This document shows, piece after piece, positions 36,253 to 45,831 of a stretch of DNA of 64,000 bases. Under the pieces are notes generated by a model. It was not told the DNA's origin and made no database searches. It worked only from the letters and a program-made list of their open reading frames with translations. Each line of letters opens with the position of its first letter. Position 1 is the first letter of the stretch. Source of the DNA: Ramlibacter sp. PS4R-6. Its GTDB lineage: Bacteria; Pseudomonadota; Gammaproteobacteria; Burkholderiales; Burkholderiaceae_C. The stretch is taken from positions 1,612,001-1,676,000 of the forward strand of contig NZ_JBBHKA010000001.1 in the NCBI RefSeq assembly GCF_037572775.1, given 5' to 3'. The position numbers and the translations under genes are program-made.

Positions 36253-37893
36253 ATGCCCGTCGGCCGCAGGGATGACTACGCCGCGATGCACGCGGGCTTC
36301 CGCTGGGACGTGCCGGAGCGCTTCAACATCGCCGACGTGTGCTGCGCGCGCTGGGCGCGCCGGCCCGATGCGGCCTCGCGCGTGGCGATCCGCGCGCACG
36401 GCCTGGGCACGACGCTCACCTTCGCGCAGCTGCAGGCGCGCGCCAACCGCGTGAGCAACCTGCTGCGGAAGCTGGGCGTGAAGCGCGGCGACCGCGTGGC
36501 CATCGTCATGCCGCAGCGTTTCGAGACCGCCGTGGCGTACATGGCCGTGCTGCAACTGGGCGCGGTGGCGATGCCGCTGTCGATGCTGTTCGGTCCGGAG
36601 GCGCTGGAGTACCGGCTGCAGAACAGCGAGGCCGTCGTCGCGATTTGCGACGAGGTGTCGCGGCCGAACGTGGAGGGCATGCGCTCAGCGTGCCCCACGC
36701 TGCGCGAGGTGGTCGAGGTGTCGGCCGCGGACGACCTTTCGCCGCAGTTCGAGGCCGTCGCGACGAAGGCCGACGAAGGCGCCGTGCTGATCTACACCAG
36801 CGGCACGACGGGCCCGCCCAAGGGCGCGCTGATCCCGCACCGCGCGCTGATCGGCAACCTGCCGGGTTTCGTCTGCAGCCAGAACTGGTTCGGCTTCGAC
36901 GGCAGGAAGAACGACAAGAGCGACGCCGTCTTCTGGTCGCCCGCCGACTGGGCGTGGACCGGCGGGCTGATGGACGCGCTGCTGCCGTCGCTGTACTTCG
37001 GCCGCCCCATCGTTGCGTACAACGGCCGCTTCTCGCCGGAGCTGGCCTTCACGCTGATGCAGGAGCACGGCGTGACGCACAGCTTCCTGTTCCCGACGGC
37101 CCTGAAGGCGATGATGAAGGCCTACCCCGAGCCGAAGAAGCAGTTCAAGCTGAAGTTGCAGGGCCTGATGAGCGCGGGCGAGGCGGTGGGTGACGCGGTG
37201 TTCGCGTACTGCCGCGACCACCTCGGCGTCATCGTGAACGAGATGTTCGGGCAGACCGAGATCAACTACGTCGTCGGCAACTGCAACCGCTACTGGCCCG
37301 CGCGCGCCAACAGCATGGGGCGCCCGTACCCCGGCCACCGCGTGGCGGTCATCGACGACGAGGGCAACGAGTGCCCGCCCGACGTGCCGGGCGACGTGGC
37401 GGTGAACCGCTACGACGTGCACGGCCACCCCGACCCGATCTTCTTCCTGGGCTACTGGAAGAATGACGACGCCACGCGCCGCAAGTACACCGGCGACTGG
37501 TGCCGCACCGGTGACCTCGCCACGCGCGACGAGGACGGCTACCTCTGGTACCAGGGCCGCGCCGACGACGTCTTCAAGGCCGCGGGCTACCGCATCGGGC
37601 CCAGCGAAATCGAGAACTGTCTCGTGAAGCATCCCGCGGTCGCGAACGCCGCCGTCGTCCCCAAGCCGGACAAGGAACGCGGCGCGCTGGTCAAGGCCTT
37701 CGTCGTGCTCGCGCCCGGCGTTCAACCTGACGACCAGCTGATCGCCGACCTGCAATTGCACGTGAAGGGCAAGCTCGCGCCCTACGAATACCCCAAGGAG
37801 ATCGAGTTCATCGACGCCTTGCCGATGACCACCACCGGCAAGGTGCAGCGCCGCGTGCTGCGCCTGCGGGAAGAAGAGAAGGCGCGCTACTAG
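36253..37893 (+). CDS. Acyl-CoA synthetase, AMP-forming (medium-chain/acetyl-CoA synthetase-like)
   Basis: A 546-residue ANL-superfamily enzyme that activates a carboxylic acid as its acyl-AMP and then CoA thioester. The phosphate loop YTSGTTGPPKG (about residues 179-189), the hinge block TGDLATRDEDGYLWYQGR, and the catalytic Lys in TTTGKVQRR are all intact. AAGGAGA lies 10 bases before the ATG. Sequence style is closest to medium-chain (ACSM-like) enzymes. The chain length accepted cannot be read. Confidence 0.88.
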   Translation: MPVGRRDDYAAMHAGFRWDVPERFNIADVCCARWARRPDAASRVAIRAHGLGTTLTFAQLQARANRVSNLLRKLGVKRGDRVAIVMPQRFETAVAYMAVLQLGAVAMPLSMLFGPEALEYRLQNSEAVVAICDEVSRPNVEGMRSACPTLREVVEVSAADDLSPQFEAVATKADEGAVLIYTSGTTGPPKGALIPHRALIGNLPGFVCSQNWFGFDGRKNDKSDAVFWSPADWAWTGGLMDALLPSLYFGRPIVAYNGRFSPELAFTLMQEHGVTHSFLFPTALKAMMKAYPEPKKQFKLKLQGLMSAGEAVGDAVFAYCRDHLGVIVNEMFGQTEINYVVGNCNRYWPARANSMGRPYPGHRVAVIDDEGNECPPDVPGDVAVNRYDVHGHPDPIFFLGYWKNDDATRRKYTGDWCRTGDLATRDEDGYLWYQGRADDVFKAAGYRIGPSEIENCLVKHPAVANAAVVPKPDKERGALVKAFVVLAPGVQPDDQLIADLQLHVKGKLAPYEYPKEIEFIDALPMTTTGKVQRRVLRLREEEKARY

Positions 37894-37932
37894 AATCGCC
37901 GGACCCGGGCGATCCCCGGAGGAGACAAGCAA

Positions 37933-39786
37933 ATGAGAAACCGCATCGCGGTGGCCACCGCCGCCGCCCTGGTCGCTTGCGCCACCTACGCGCAGACCGT
38001 CGACATCCGGGACACCTGGAACCTCGCCGAGCTCTATCCCTCGCTGCAGGCGTGGAACGCGGAACAGGACAGGCTCAACACGCAGATCACCGACCTGGGC
38101 AAGTGCGCCGGCCAGCTCGGCGCCAGCGCCGGGCGCTTCAAGCAGTGCCTGGACCTGAGCGCCGACATGGACAAGCGCATCGCGCGCATGTACGTGTACG
38201 CCTCCGAGAAATTCTCGGACGACACGTCGGTGCCGGCGAACCTGGAGCTCACGCAGCGCGCGGAACTCCTGAACAGCAAGTTGAACGAGTCGCAGGCGTT
38301 CATGAAGCCCGAGATCCTGAAGATCGGGCGCGAGCGCATCGAAGGCTTCCTCAAGCAGGAACCGACCCTCGCCATCTACCGCCATCCGCTGGACGACATC
38401 CTGCGCACGGCGGAGCACACGCTGGACAAGGAAGGCGAGGAGCTCGTCGCCAAGTTCGGCCTGGTCACCGGCACCGGCAACACCGTCTACACGACGATGA
38501 CCAACGCCGACATGCCGTGGCCGACGATCAAGCTGTCCACCGGCGAAGAGGTGCGGCTGGACGCATCGGCGTACACCAAGTGGCGCGAAGCCGCCAACCG
38601 CGCCGACCGCAAGCTGGTGATGGATACCTTCTTCGGCGCGCACAAGACGTACGAGCAGACCTTCGGCATCACGCTGTACTCGCAGCTGAAGGAGGACATG
38701 GTGATGGCGCGGGTGCGCAAGTACCCCGACTCGATCACCGCGAAGCTCGACGCCAACAAGCTGCCGGTGGCGGTGATGGACACGCTCATCGCGCAGGCCA
38801 ACGCGACGTTGCCCACGCTGCACCGCTACTTCCGCCTGCGCGCGAAGATGCTGGGCGTGCAGGAGATGCGCTATTACGACATCTACCCGCCGCTGGTCTC
38901 GACGAAGCTGAAGTTCCCGCTGGTGGATGCGAAGGCGGCGACGCTCGCCGCCGTCGCGCCGCTGGGCGCGGATTACGCCGCCGCGATGCGCAAGGGCTTC
39001 GACAGCCGCTGGATGGACGTCTACCCGCGCAAGGGCAAGCTGTCGGGCGCGCACATGGCGGGCTACGCGTACGACGTGCATCCCTACGTCCTCATGAACT
39101 ACAACGACGACTACGAATCGCAGACGGCGCTCGCCCACGAGTGGGGCCACGCCATGCACTCGTACCTGAGCAACGCCAACCAGCCTTTCGCGACGGCGAG
39201 CTACGCGATCTTCGTCGCCGAGATCGCCTCCACGCTGAACGAGGCGTTGATGCTGGACCACATGCTCAAGGTGGCGAAGGGCGACGACGAGCGCCTGTAC
39301 TACCTGGGCTCCGCGCTCGAGGCGATCCGCGGCACCTACTACCGCCAGGCCATGTTCGGCGAGTTCGAGCGTCAGATCCACAAGCGCGTGGACGCGGGCG
39401 AGGCGCTGACGGGCGAGTCGTTCACCAAGGCCTACTGCGAGATCCTCAAGCGCTACCACGGCCACGACCAGGGCGTGGTGACCATCGACGACGCGTACTG
39501 CCTGGAGTGGGCCTACATCCCGCACTTCTACAGCGGCTTCTACGTGTACCAGTACGCCACGTCGATCGCGGCCAGCTCGCTCTTCGCGCAGCGCATCATC
39601 AAGAAGGAGCCGGGCGCGCTGGACAAGTACGTCAAGCTGCTGAAGTCCGGCAGCTCCGACTACCCCTACGACCTGGTGAAGGCCGCGGGCGTCGACCTGG
39701 CCACGCCGGCGCCGTACCAGGCGACCGCCGCGCGCATGAACCAGATCATGGACGAGATCGAGAAGATCCTGGCGAAGAAGCGCTAG
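37933..39786 (+). CDS. pepF: Oligoendopeptidase F-type M3 metallopeptidase, exported
   Basis: A 617-residue M3B peptidase. Unlike cytosolic PepF of Gram-positives it has a signal peptide (MRNRIAVATAAALVACATYA), so it should work in the periplasm. The zinc motif HEWGH lies near residues 401-405, with the third ligand Glu about 25 residues later (EIASTLNEAL). A strong GGAGGAG precedes the ATG. It is 39 bases downstream of the acyl-CoA synthetase, and its stop directly abuts that of the convergent glycosylase gene. Confidence 0.9.
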   Translation: MRNRIAVATAAALVACATYAQTVDIRDTWNLAELYPSLQAWNAEQDRLNTQITDLGKCAGQLGASAGRFKQCLDLSADMDKRIARMYVYASEKFSDDTSVPANLELTQRAELLNSKLNESQAFMKPEILKIGRERIEGFLKQEPTLAIYRHPLDDILRTAEHTLDKEGEELVAKFGLVTGTGNTVYTTMTNADMPWPTIKLSTGEEVRLDASAYTKWREAANRADRKLVMDTFFGAHKTYEQTFGITLYSQLKEDMVMARVRKYPDSITAKLDANKLPVAVMDTLIAQANATLPTLHRYFRLRAKMLGVQEMRYYDIYPPLVSTKLKFPLVDAKAATLAAVAPLGADYAAAMRKGFDSRWMDVYPRKGKLSGAHMAGYAYDVHPYVLMNYNDDYESQTALAHEWGHAMHSYLSNANQPFATASYAIFVAEIASTLNEALMLDHMLKVAKGDDERLYYLGSALEAIRGTYYRQAMFGEFERQIHKRVDAGEALTGESFTKAYCEILKRYHGHDQGVVTIDDAYCLEWAYIPHFYSGFYVYQYATSIAASSLFAQRIIKKEPGALDKYVKLLKSGSSDYPYDLVKAAGVDLATPAPYQATAARMNQIMDEIEKILAKKR

Positions 39787-40524
39787 TCAGTAGTGCACCT
39801 GGCAGTTGCCGCACCAGAAGCTCCTGCGGTGCGTCACCCCCAGGTGCGCCTTCTGCAGCGGGATCTGGCAGCGCACGCAGGTGCGCCTGGTGTGCGCGAG
39901 CCAGTGCTTCTTGAGCACGAACTGCTTCTTCCACTCGTAGAAGTCGAAGCTGTACTGGCGCGCTTCGTTCACCAGCTCGCGCAGCTTCGCAGCCGGCAGG
40001 TCGCCGACCTTCGACAGCGGGTGCACGCGGATGCGGAACAGCACCTCGTTCTTGATGATGTTGCCCACGCCGGCGAAGACGTCCTGGTCCAGCAGCGCGT
40101 CGCACGCCAGCGTGTCCGGGTGCGCGCGCAGGCGTGACAGCGCCAGCTTCGGGTCCCATGCCTCCGACATCACGTCGGCCTTCCAGTCGTACAGCAGGTC
40201 CAGCGGCACGTCGATGAAGCGCACCGAGCAGGAGTAGAGGTTGAACTCGCTGCCGCCATCGAAGCCCAGCGACAGGCGCGGGGTGGCCCAGCTCTTCTGC
40301 TCGTTGATGCGGTAGCTGCCGAACAGCATGAAGTGCACGCGCAGCGAGAAGTCCACGTCCATCTCCACGAGGAAGTGCTTGCCCCAGCTGCGCAGGGCCT
40401 CGATGCGCTGGCCGAGGAGGCGCTCCTTGTCGATGGTGGTGTTGCCCGACACCCGCTCGATCCTGCGGCCGAGGAAAGGCGTGGCCTGCTCCTTGAGGAT
40501 GACGATCGAAGGGCCTTCGGGCAT
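39787..40524 (-). CDS. Fpg/Nei-family DNA glycosylase (endonuclease VIII-like)
   Basis: A 245-residue base-excision repair enzyme that removes oxidised bases and nicks the abasic site. ATG 40524 is chosen over one at 40554 because the mature protein must begin with Pro as in Fpg/Nei (MPEGPS), with Glu next to it. The H2TH region contains QDVFAGVGNIIKNE, and a C-terminal zinc finger (CVRC...CGNC) holds the terminal Arg loop. Whether it prefers oxidised pyrimidines (Nei) or purines (Fpg) is not decided by the sequence. Confidence 0.88.
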   Translation of the reverse strand: MPEGPSIVILKEQATPFLGRRIERVSGNTTIDKERLLGQRIEALRSWGKHFLVEMDVDFSLRVHFMLFGSYRINEQKSWATPRLSLGFDGGSEFNLYSCSVRFIDVPLDLLYDWKADVMSEAWDPKLALSRLRAHPDTLACDALLDQDVFAGVGNIIKNEVLFRIRVHPLSKVGDLPAAKLRELVNEARQYSFDFYEWKKQFVLKKHWLAHTRRTCVRCQIPLQKAHLGVTHRRSFWCGNCQVHY

Positions 40525-40567
40525 GGCTAAGATGCTGGCTCCCCCCCAGCCCAACCGCTGTCAGCCA

Positions 40568-41629
40568 ATGCAAACAATCCAACTCGGAAACAGTGACCTG
40601 AGGGTCACCCCCATCTGCCTGGGCACGATGACCTTCGGCGAGCAGGTCGACGAGCCGACCGCGCACGCCATCATGAGCCGCGCCGTCGAGCGCGGCATCA
40701 ATTTCCTGGACACGGCCGAGATGTACGCCGTGCCCGCGCGCAAGGAAACCTTCGGCGCCACCGAAACCATCATCGGCAACTGGCTGCAGAAGAACCCGGG
40801 CTTGCGCCAGAAGCTCGTCATCGCCACCAAGGTGGCCGGCCCCTCGCGCGGCATGCCGTGGGTGCGCGAAGGCGAGGGCCTCACGCCGCAGGACATCCGC
40901 AACTCGTGCGAGAAGTCGCTGCGGCAACTGAAGGTCGAGACGATCGACCTGTACCAGATCCACTGGCCCGAGCGCAACGTGCCCATGTTCGGCGGCATGT
41001 ACTACGACCCGACGAAGGAGCGCACGAAGACGTCGATCCTCGAGCAGCTGCAGGCCATGGACCAGCTGGTGAAGGAAGGGAAGATCCGCTACATCGGCCT
41101 GTCGAACGAGACGCCTTATGGCGTGCATGAATTCGTGCGCCTGGCCGAACAGCACAACCTGCCGCGCGTGCAGACCGTGCAGAACGTCTACAGCCTGGTC
41201 AGCCGCTCGATGGACAACGGCCTGGACGAGACGCTGCACCGCCTGAACGTGTCGTCCATCCCGTATTCGCCGCTGGCCTTCGGCCTGCTCACCGGCAAGT
41301 ACGACGAGAGCGGCATCGATGGCCCGAACACGCCGCGCGACGCGCGCATCGGCAAGTTCGAATCGGTGCGCAAGCAGCGCTGGGGCCGCCCCGAGTCGCT
41401 GGCCGCCGCGCGCCGCTACAACGCGCTGGCGCGCCAGCACGGGCTGACACCGACCCGGATGGCGCTGGCCTGGTGCTACACCAACTGGCGCGTGGCCAGC
41501 ACCATCATCGGCGTGAGGACGCAGGCGCAGCTGGACGAGGACCTGGATGCGTGGGGCACGAAGCTCTCACCGGAACTCCTGGCGGAGATCGACAAGATCC
41601 GCTGGGAAATCCGTGACCCGGCGGTCTGA
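40568..41629 (+). CDS. tas: NADP(H)-dependent aldo/keto reductase, Tas family
   Basis: A 353-residue TIM-barrel aldo/keto reductase, alike along its length to E. coli Tas (346). The catalytic Asp and Tyr are in FLDTAEMYAVP, the His is in YQIHWPER, and the cofactor region is near the C-terminus (TIIGVRTQAQL). ATG 40568 removes an antisense extension. It is divergent from the glycosylase (43 bases) and leads a run with DoxX, YbaK and PlsY. Confidence 0.88.
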   Translation: MQTIQLGNSDLRVTPICLGTMTFGEQVDEPTAHAIMSRAVERGINFLDTAEMYAVPARKETFGATETIIGNWLQKNPGLRQKLVIATKVAGPSRGMPWVREGEGLTPQDIRNSCEKSLRQLKVETIDLYQIHWPERNVPMFGGMYYDPTKERTKTSILEQLQAMDQLVKEGKIRYIGLSNETPYGVHEFVRLAEQHNLPRVQTVQNVYSLVSRSMDNGLDETLHRLNVSSIPYSPLAFGLLTGKYDESGIDGPNTPRDARIGKFESVRKQRWGRPESLAAARRYNALARQHGLTPTRMALAWCYTNWRVASTIIGVRTQAQLDEDLDAWGTKLSPELLAEIDKIRWEIRDPAV

Positions 41630-41648
41630 ACTGGGCATACTGCGCGCC

Positions 41649-42062
41649 ATGCGCACGTTCGACTTCCACCGTCCGAAGCTGGCGTACGACATCCTGCGCT
41701 ACGTGCTGGCGGTGGAATTCCTCTCGCACACCGTCACGCGCATGGCCACCGACCGCGTGACGGCCTTCGGCGTCTTCCTGCAGGGCGCCGGGTTCCCGGT
41801 GGGCATCGCGTGGGCCTGGGGCGTCACGCTGTGGGAACTGGTGGGCGGCATCCTCCTGATCGCCGGCTGGCGCACGCCTTGGGTGGCGATGGTGTTCGTC
41901 GTTCAAATGATCTTCGCCATCTTCCTCGTGCACCTGAAGTTCGGCTGGTTCGTCGTCGGGCATGGCTCCAACGGCATCGAATACGCGATCTGCATCGCGG
42001 CCATGTGCCTGGCTGCCGCATTCACCGCACCGCGGCGCGACGCCGCTCCCGCATCGGATTGA
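41649..42062 (+). CDS. DoxX-family small membrane protein
   Basis: A 137-residue protein with four predicted membrane segments, typical of the DoxX family (WGVTLWELVGGILLIAG). Members are linked to redox or detoxification functions, but the biochemical role is not established. ATG 41649 removes a non-conserved leader. It follows tas by 19 bases and overlaps the next gene. Confidence 0.8.
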   Translation: MRTFDFHRPKLAYDILRYVLAVEFLSHTVTRMATDRVTAFGVFLQGAGFPVGIAWAWGVTLWELVGGILLIAGWRTPWVAMVFVVQMIFAIFLVHLKFGWFVVGHGSNGIEYAICIAAMCLAAAFTAPRRDAAPASD

Positions 42063-42544
42063 AGCGCCACGTCAGCGAAACGCCGGCCACCGCCTTGCTC
42101 AAGGCGAACGGCGTCGCCTTCACCGAACATCCCTACGAGTACCTGGAGCACGGCGGCGCGCAGCACAGCGCCGAGGTGCTGGGCTGGGACCCGTTCACCG
42201 TCGTCAAGACATTGATCATGGAAGACGAGAAGGCGCGGCCGCTGGTGGTGCTGATGCACGGCAACCGCAAGGTGTCGACCAAGAACCTCGCGCGGCAGAT
42301 CGGCGCGAAGTCGGTGGGGCCGTGCAAGCCCGAAGTCGCCAACCGCCACAGCGGCTACTTGGTGGGCGGCACCTCGCCCTTCGGCACGCGCAAAGAGATG
42401 CCGGTGTACATCGAGGAGACGATCCTCGCGCTGCCCAGGATCCTGATCAACGGCGGGCGGCGCGGCTACCTGGTGGGCATCGAGCCGCAGGTGTGCGTCC
42501 AGCTTCTGGCCGCGAAGCCCGTCACCTGCGCACTGGCAGAATAG
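42059..42544 (+). CDS. ybaK: Cys-tRNA(Pro)/aminoacyl-tRNA deacylase, YbaK
   Basis: A 161-residue trans-editing enzyme that hydrolyses mischarged Cys-tRNA(Pro). Family blocks include KVSTKNLARQIGAK and GYLVGGTSPFGTRK (with the conserved Lys and the GGTSPFG loop). The best start is TTG at 42059, overlapping the DoxX stop (TTGA), because homology begins at once (SETPATALLKANGV) and no ATG or GTG lies nearby. Longer upstream frame lies out of frame inside DoxX. Confidence 0.82.
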   Translation: MKRHVSETPATALLKANGVAFTEHPYEYLEHGGAQHSAEVLGWDPFTVVKTLIMEDEKARPLVVLMHGNRKVSTKNLARQIGAKSVGPCKPEVANRHSGYLVGGTSPFGTRKEMPVYIEETILALPRILINGGRRGYLVGIEPQVCVQLLAAKPVTCALAE

Positions 42545-42548
42545 CCGG

Positions 42549-43181
42549 ATGAGCTACGCGTATTCGCTGGGCGCCGTCGTCGCCGCGTACCTGTTCGGGT
42601 CCCTCGCCTTCGCGATCATCGTCAGCCGCGCGATGGGCCTGACGGACCCGCGCACCTTCGGCAGCGGCAACCCGGGCGCGACCAACGTGCTGCGTTCCGG
42701 CAGCAAGCCGGCGGCGCTCATCACGCTGCTGCTCGACGCGCTCAAGGGCTTCCTGCCCGTGTTCCTCGTCAAGAAATTCGGCGAGCCCTACGGCATGGGC
42801 GACGGCACGCAGGCGCTGGTCGCCGTGGCCGCGTTTCTCGGCCACCTGTACCCGGTGTTCTTCAAGTTCAAGGGCGGCAAGGGCGTGGCCACTTTCATCG
42901 GCGTGGTCTTCGGCATCGAGTGGCTGCTCGGCGTGGGCACGGGCCTCACGTGGCTGATCATCGCCTTCTTCTTCCGCTACTCGTCGCTGGCGTCGCTCGT
43001 GAGCGCCGCGTTCGCGCCGGTGTACTACCTGCTGATGAACCGCGTGGCGTGGTATGCCGACACGCGCATCGCGGTCGCGCTCTTCGCCATGGCGATGCTC
43101 CTGGCCTGGCGCCACCGCGAGAACATCCAGCGGCTGGTGCAGGGCAAGGAATCGAAGCTGGGCGCGAAGAAGTCGGCCTAG
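42549..43181 (+). CDS. plsY: Acyl-phosphate:glycerol-3-phosphate acyltransferase PlsY
   Basis: A 210-residue integral membrane acyltransferase that makes lysophosphatidate from acyl-phosphate in phospholipid synthesis. The family motifs GSGNPGATNVLR, KGFLPV, LGHLYPVFFKFKGGKG and a polytopic profile are present. It starts 4 bases after ybaK. Its stop overlaps the convergent dehydrogenase stop as CTAG. Confidence 0.93.
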   Translation: MSYAYSLGAVVAAYLFGSLAFAIIVSRAMGLTDPRTFGSGNPGATNVLRSGSKPAALITLLLDALKGFLPVFLVKKFGEPYGMGDGTQALVAVAAFLGHLYPVFFKFKGGKGVATFIGVVFGIEWLLGVGTGLTWLIIAFFFRYSSLASLVSAAFAPVYYLLMNRVAWYADTRIAVALFAMAMLLAWRHRENIQRLVQGKESKLGAKKSA

Positions 43182-44104
43182 GCCGGCACCGCCACCACGT
43201 CCAGCACGTTGCGCGCCGCCGCGACACCCATGTTGACGTAGGCGTCGCTCGTCACGCCGCCAATGTGCGGGCTGAGGATGAAGCCCGGCTGCCCGTGGAA
43301 GGGATGGCCGGCCGTCATCGGCTCGATGGCGAAGCTGTCGAGCCCCGCCGCCAGCACGCGGCCGCTCTTCACCGCAGCGAGCAAGGCCGCCTCGTCGATC
43401 AAGCCGCCGCGCGCCGTGTTCACCACGATCACGCCGCGCTTGCAGCGCGCCAGCGCCGCGGCGTCGATGAGTTTCTGGTTCTCGGCCGTCAGCGGGCAGT
43501 GCAGCGAGATCGCGTCCGCTTCCTGCCAGATCGTGCCGAGGTCCACGCGGTCCACGAACTCCGGCCAATCCTTCGCGTAGGGGTCGTACGCGATCACGCG
43601 CATGCCCATCGCGTACGCCATGCGGGCAAAGCGGATGCCGATGGCGCCCAGGCCGATCATCCCGACGGTGCGCCCGCCGAGCTCCACGCTCTTGTGCGTG
43701 GCTTTGTCCCAATGGCCGGCGTGCATGCGTTCGTTCAGTTGCGGGATCGACTTGGCGCAGGCCAGCAGCAGCGCGAGCGCCTGCTCGGCCACGGCCGCCG
43801 CATTGGCGCCCACGGCCGCGCGCACCTCGATGCCGCGCGCCTTCGCCGCCACCTTGTCGATCGTGTCGGTGCCGCTGCCGTGCTTGGAGATCACTTTGAG
43901 CGACGGCGCGGCGTCCATGGCCGCGGCGCCGACCTTGCTGTAGCGCACGATGATCGCCGCGGGGTCGTGCCTGGCGCACAGCGCCACGATGTCTTCTTCG
44001 CTGGGCGTCTTGCCCGCGTAGACGACCTCGAAGCCGGCCAGCAGCTCGAGGGCCTGCGGCGCGAGGTCGGCCGCGGTCACCAGCAGTCGCGGTTTCGTCG
44101 TCAC
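43178..44104 (-). CDS. D-2-hydroxyacid dehydrogenase
   Basis: A 308-residue NAD(P)-dependent dehydrogenase of the D-isomer 2-hydroxyacid family. The nucleotide fold is marked by MIGLGAIGIRFA, the catalytic Arg lies in NTARGGLID, and the His in SPHIGGVT. Translation starts at GTG 44104, which overlaps the RraA stop (GTGA); a far longer open frame upstream is shadow. It is coupled to an RraA-like aldolase and a Bug binding protein, so it likely serves catabolism of a carboxylic acid rather than serine synthesis. Confidence 0.88.
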   Translation of the reverse strand: MTTKPRLLVTAADLAPQALELLAGFEVVYAGKTPSEEDIVALCARHDPAAIIVRYSKVGAAAMDAAPSLKVISKHGSGTDTIDKVAAKARGIEVRAAVGANAAAVAEQALALLLACAKSIPQLNERMHAGHWDKATHKSVELGGRTVGMIGLGAIGIRFARMAYAMGMRVIAYDPYAKDWPEFVDRVDLGTIWQEADAISLHCPLTAENQKLIDAAALARCKRGVIVVNTARGGLIDEAALLAAVKSGRVLAAGLDSFAIEPMTAGHPFHGQPGFILSPHIGGVTSDAYVNMGVAAARNVLDVVAVPA

Positions 44105-44778
44105 AGCGTCTCGCCTTCCTTGAGCACGCCGGCGGTGCGCAGGGCGCCCGCCAGCCACTTGGCGGCGGTGTCGCCGCGCTTGATCGCCGCGATGCGCGCC
44201 GTCTCGTCCTCGACCTTCTTGTGCGCCAGCGGCAGCAGGCCGGCGAGCTTCTCGCGCTCCACCACCACCACGCCGTCGGCGTCGCCCAGGATGAAGTCGC
44301 CGGCATGCACGGTGACGTTGCCGACGCTGACCGGGTGGCCGATGCGGCCGGGCACGTTCTTGGTCGGGCCGTTGGGGTTGGAGCCCGCGCTGAACACGGG
44401 GTAGTCCATCTCGTCGATCTCCAGCGTGTCGCGCACGGCGCCGTCGATGACGACGCCCGCGATGCCCAGCTGCTTGCAAGCGGTCATCATGATCGTGCCC
44501 ATGAGCGCGGCCGAGAGGTCGCCCTTGCCGTCGATCACCAGCACGTCGCCGGGCTTCGCCAGCGAGATCGCCGCGTGGATCATGAGGTTGTCGCCGGGGC
44601 GCACTTCCACGGTGAAGGCCGGGCCCGCCACTTTCATGCGCGGGCGCAGGGCCTGAATGCGGCCGTTCAGCGCGCCGCGGCGGCCGGCCACGTCGGCCAG
44701 GATCGCGGCCTGGTATTGCGAAGCCTCCGCAACGAGTTGCGGGGAGACGCGTTCGAAGTCCTTGATGATGTCGGTCAT
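44101..44778 (-). CDS. RraA-family protein, probable 4-hydroxy-4-methyl/4-carboxy-2-oxoacid aldolase
   Basis: A 225-residue RraA-like protein. The family includes class II HMG/CHA aldolases that split branched hydroxy-oxo acids into pyruvate units, and the RNase E inhibitor RraA. The substrate and metal motifs are present (PGDNLMIHAAIS and a conserved GAVRD block with Arg-Asp). Placement with a dehydrogenase, a carboxylate-binding protein and an IclR regulator favours the aldolase role. It starts 3 bases after the binding-protein gene. Confidence 0.83.
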   Translation of the reverse strand: MTDIIKDFERVSPQLVAEASQYQAAILADVAGRRGALNGRIQALRPRMKVAGPAFTVEVRPGDNLMIHAAISLAKPGDVLVIDGKGDLSAALMGTIMMTACKQLGIAGVVIDGAVRDTLEIDEMDYPVFSAGSNPNGPTKNVPGRIGHPVSVGNVTVHAGDFILGDADGVVVVEREKLAGLLPLAHKKVEDETARIAAIKRGDTAAKWLAGALRTAGVLKEGETL

Positions 44779-44781
44779 GGC

Positions 44782-45750
44782 TCAGTCCACCTTCGCGCCG
44801 GAGTCCTTGACGACCTTGCCCCACTTGGCGATGTCGGCCGGGATGAGCTTGGCGAACGATTCGGCGCTGCCGCCGATGATGTCGATGCCCTGGTCGTCCA
44901 TCTTCTTCTTGAGGTCCTCGGCCTTGAGCGCCTTGTTCACTTCTGCGTTGACGGTCGCGACGATGTCCTTGGGCAGGTTGGCCGGGCCGAGCAGGCCGAA
45001 CCAGGTCACCGCCTCGAAGCCCTTGTAGCCCGATTCGGCGATGGTCGGCACCGTGGGCACGTCGTCGACGCGCTTGGCGGACGTCACCGCGATCGCGCGG
45101 AGCTTGCCGGCCTTGATGTGGCCGATCAGCGTCGGGATCGACGAGACGTACAGCTGCACGCTGCCGCCGATCACGTCGGTGAGGCCCTGCGAGGCGCCCT
45201 TGTAGGGGATGTGCGTGAGCTTCACGCCGGCTTCCCGCTGGAACAGCTCGGTAGCCAGGTGCGCGACCGTGCCGTTGCCGGACGTCGCGTAGTTGATCGA
45301 GCCGGGCTTGGCCTTGGCGGCCGCGACGACTTCGGCGATGGTCTTGAAGGGCGAGTCGGCCGCGACCACGATGGCCAGCGGCGAGCTGCCGATGGCGACG
45401 ATGGGCGTGAGGTCCTTGACCGGGTCGTACGGCAGCTTGCTGTACAGCGTGGGGTTGATCGCCAGGTTGCTCGTCTGGCCGATCACGATGGTGTAGCCGT
45501 CGGCCGGTGACTTCGCCACGGCGTCGACGCCGATGTTGCCGCCCACGCCGGGCTTGTTGTCCACCACGAACGCCCATTTGCTGGTGTTGGTGATCTTGTT
45601 GGCGACTTCGCGCGCGATGATGTCCGTGCCGCCGCCGGCCGGGAAGGGCACGACGAGGCGGATGGGCTTGGCCGGGTAGGCCTGCGCGAAGGCCAGCGGC
45701 AGTGCCGTGGCGAGGGACAGGGCCACGAGGGCGCGGCGGATAGCTTGCAT
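44782..45750 (-). CDS. Bug-family (TctC-like) tripartite tricarboxylate transporter binding protein
   Basis: A 322-residue periplasmic binding protein of the Bug family, very numerous in Burkholderiales. A signal peptide (cleavage near AFA-QAY) is followed by the hallmark YPAKPIRLVVPFPAGGGTD. Such proteins bind carboxylates such as citrate, or small amides. AGGAGA lies 7 bases before the ATG. No TctA/TctB membrane partners are in the window, so it must share a distant one or act as a sensor. Confidence 0.92.
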   Translation of the reverse strand: MQAIRRALVALSLATALPLAFAQAYPAKPIRLVVPFPAGGGTDIIAREVANKITNTSKWAFVVDNKPGVGGNIGVDAVAKSPADGYTIVIGQTSNLAINPTLYSKLPYDPVKDLTPIVAIGSSPLAIVVAADSPFKTIAEVVAAAKAKPGSINYATSGNGTVAHLATELFQREAGVKLTHIPYKGASQGLTDVIGGSVQLYVSSIPTLIGHIKAGKLRAIAVTSAKRVDDVPTVPTIAESGYKGFEAVTWFGLLGPANLPKDIVATVNAEVNKALKAEDLKKKMDDQGIDIIGGSAESFAKLIPADIAKWGKVVKDSGAKVD

Positions 45751-45831
45751 GGGTTTGTCTCCTGATGTCCCCGTATTCTCGGGGCGTGTTGCGCACAGTA
45801 CAATGGCGTTTCATCCAGTGGACCACGGCGC
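45751..45831. promoter_or_regulatory. Divergent control region, Bug operon / IclR regulator
   Basis: An 81-base gap between oppositely transcribed genes. It contains an imperfect dyad TGTTGCGCACA (45788-45798) and a TACAAT hexamer (45799-45804) oriented toward the IclR gene. An IclR-family regulator usually binds such a region to control both itself and its target operon. The -35 box at normal spacing is poor. Confidence 0.4.

Noticed and set aside
43178..45826. An 882-codon minus frame as a single fused protein
   Set aside because: Only the last 308 codons match a 2-hydroxyacid dehydrogenase. The rest is the shadow of the RraA and Bug genes, which are complete in their own frames with normal start sites.
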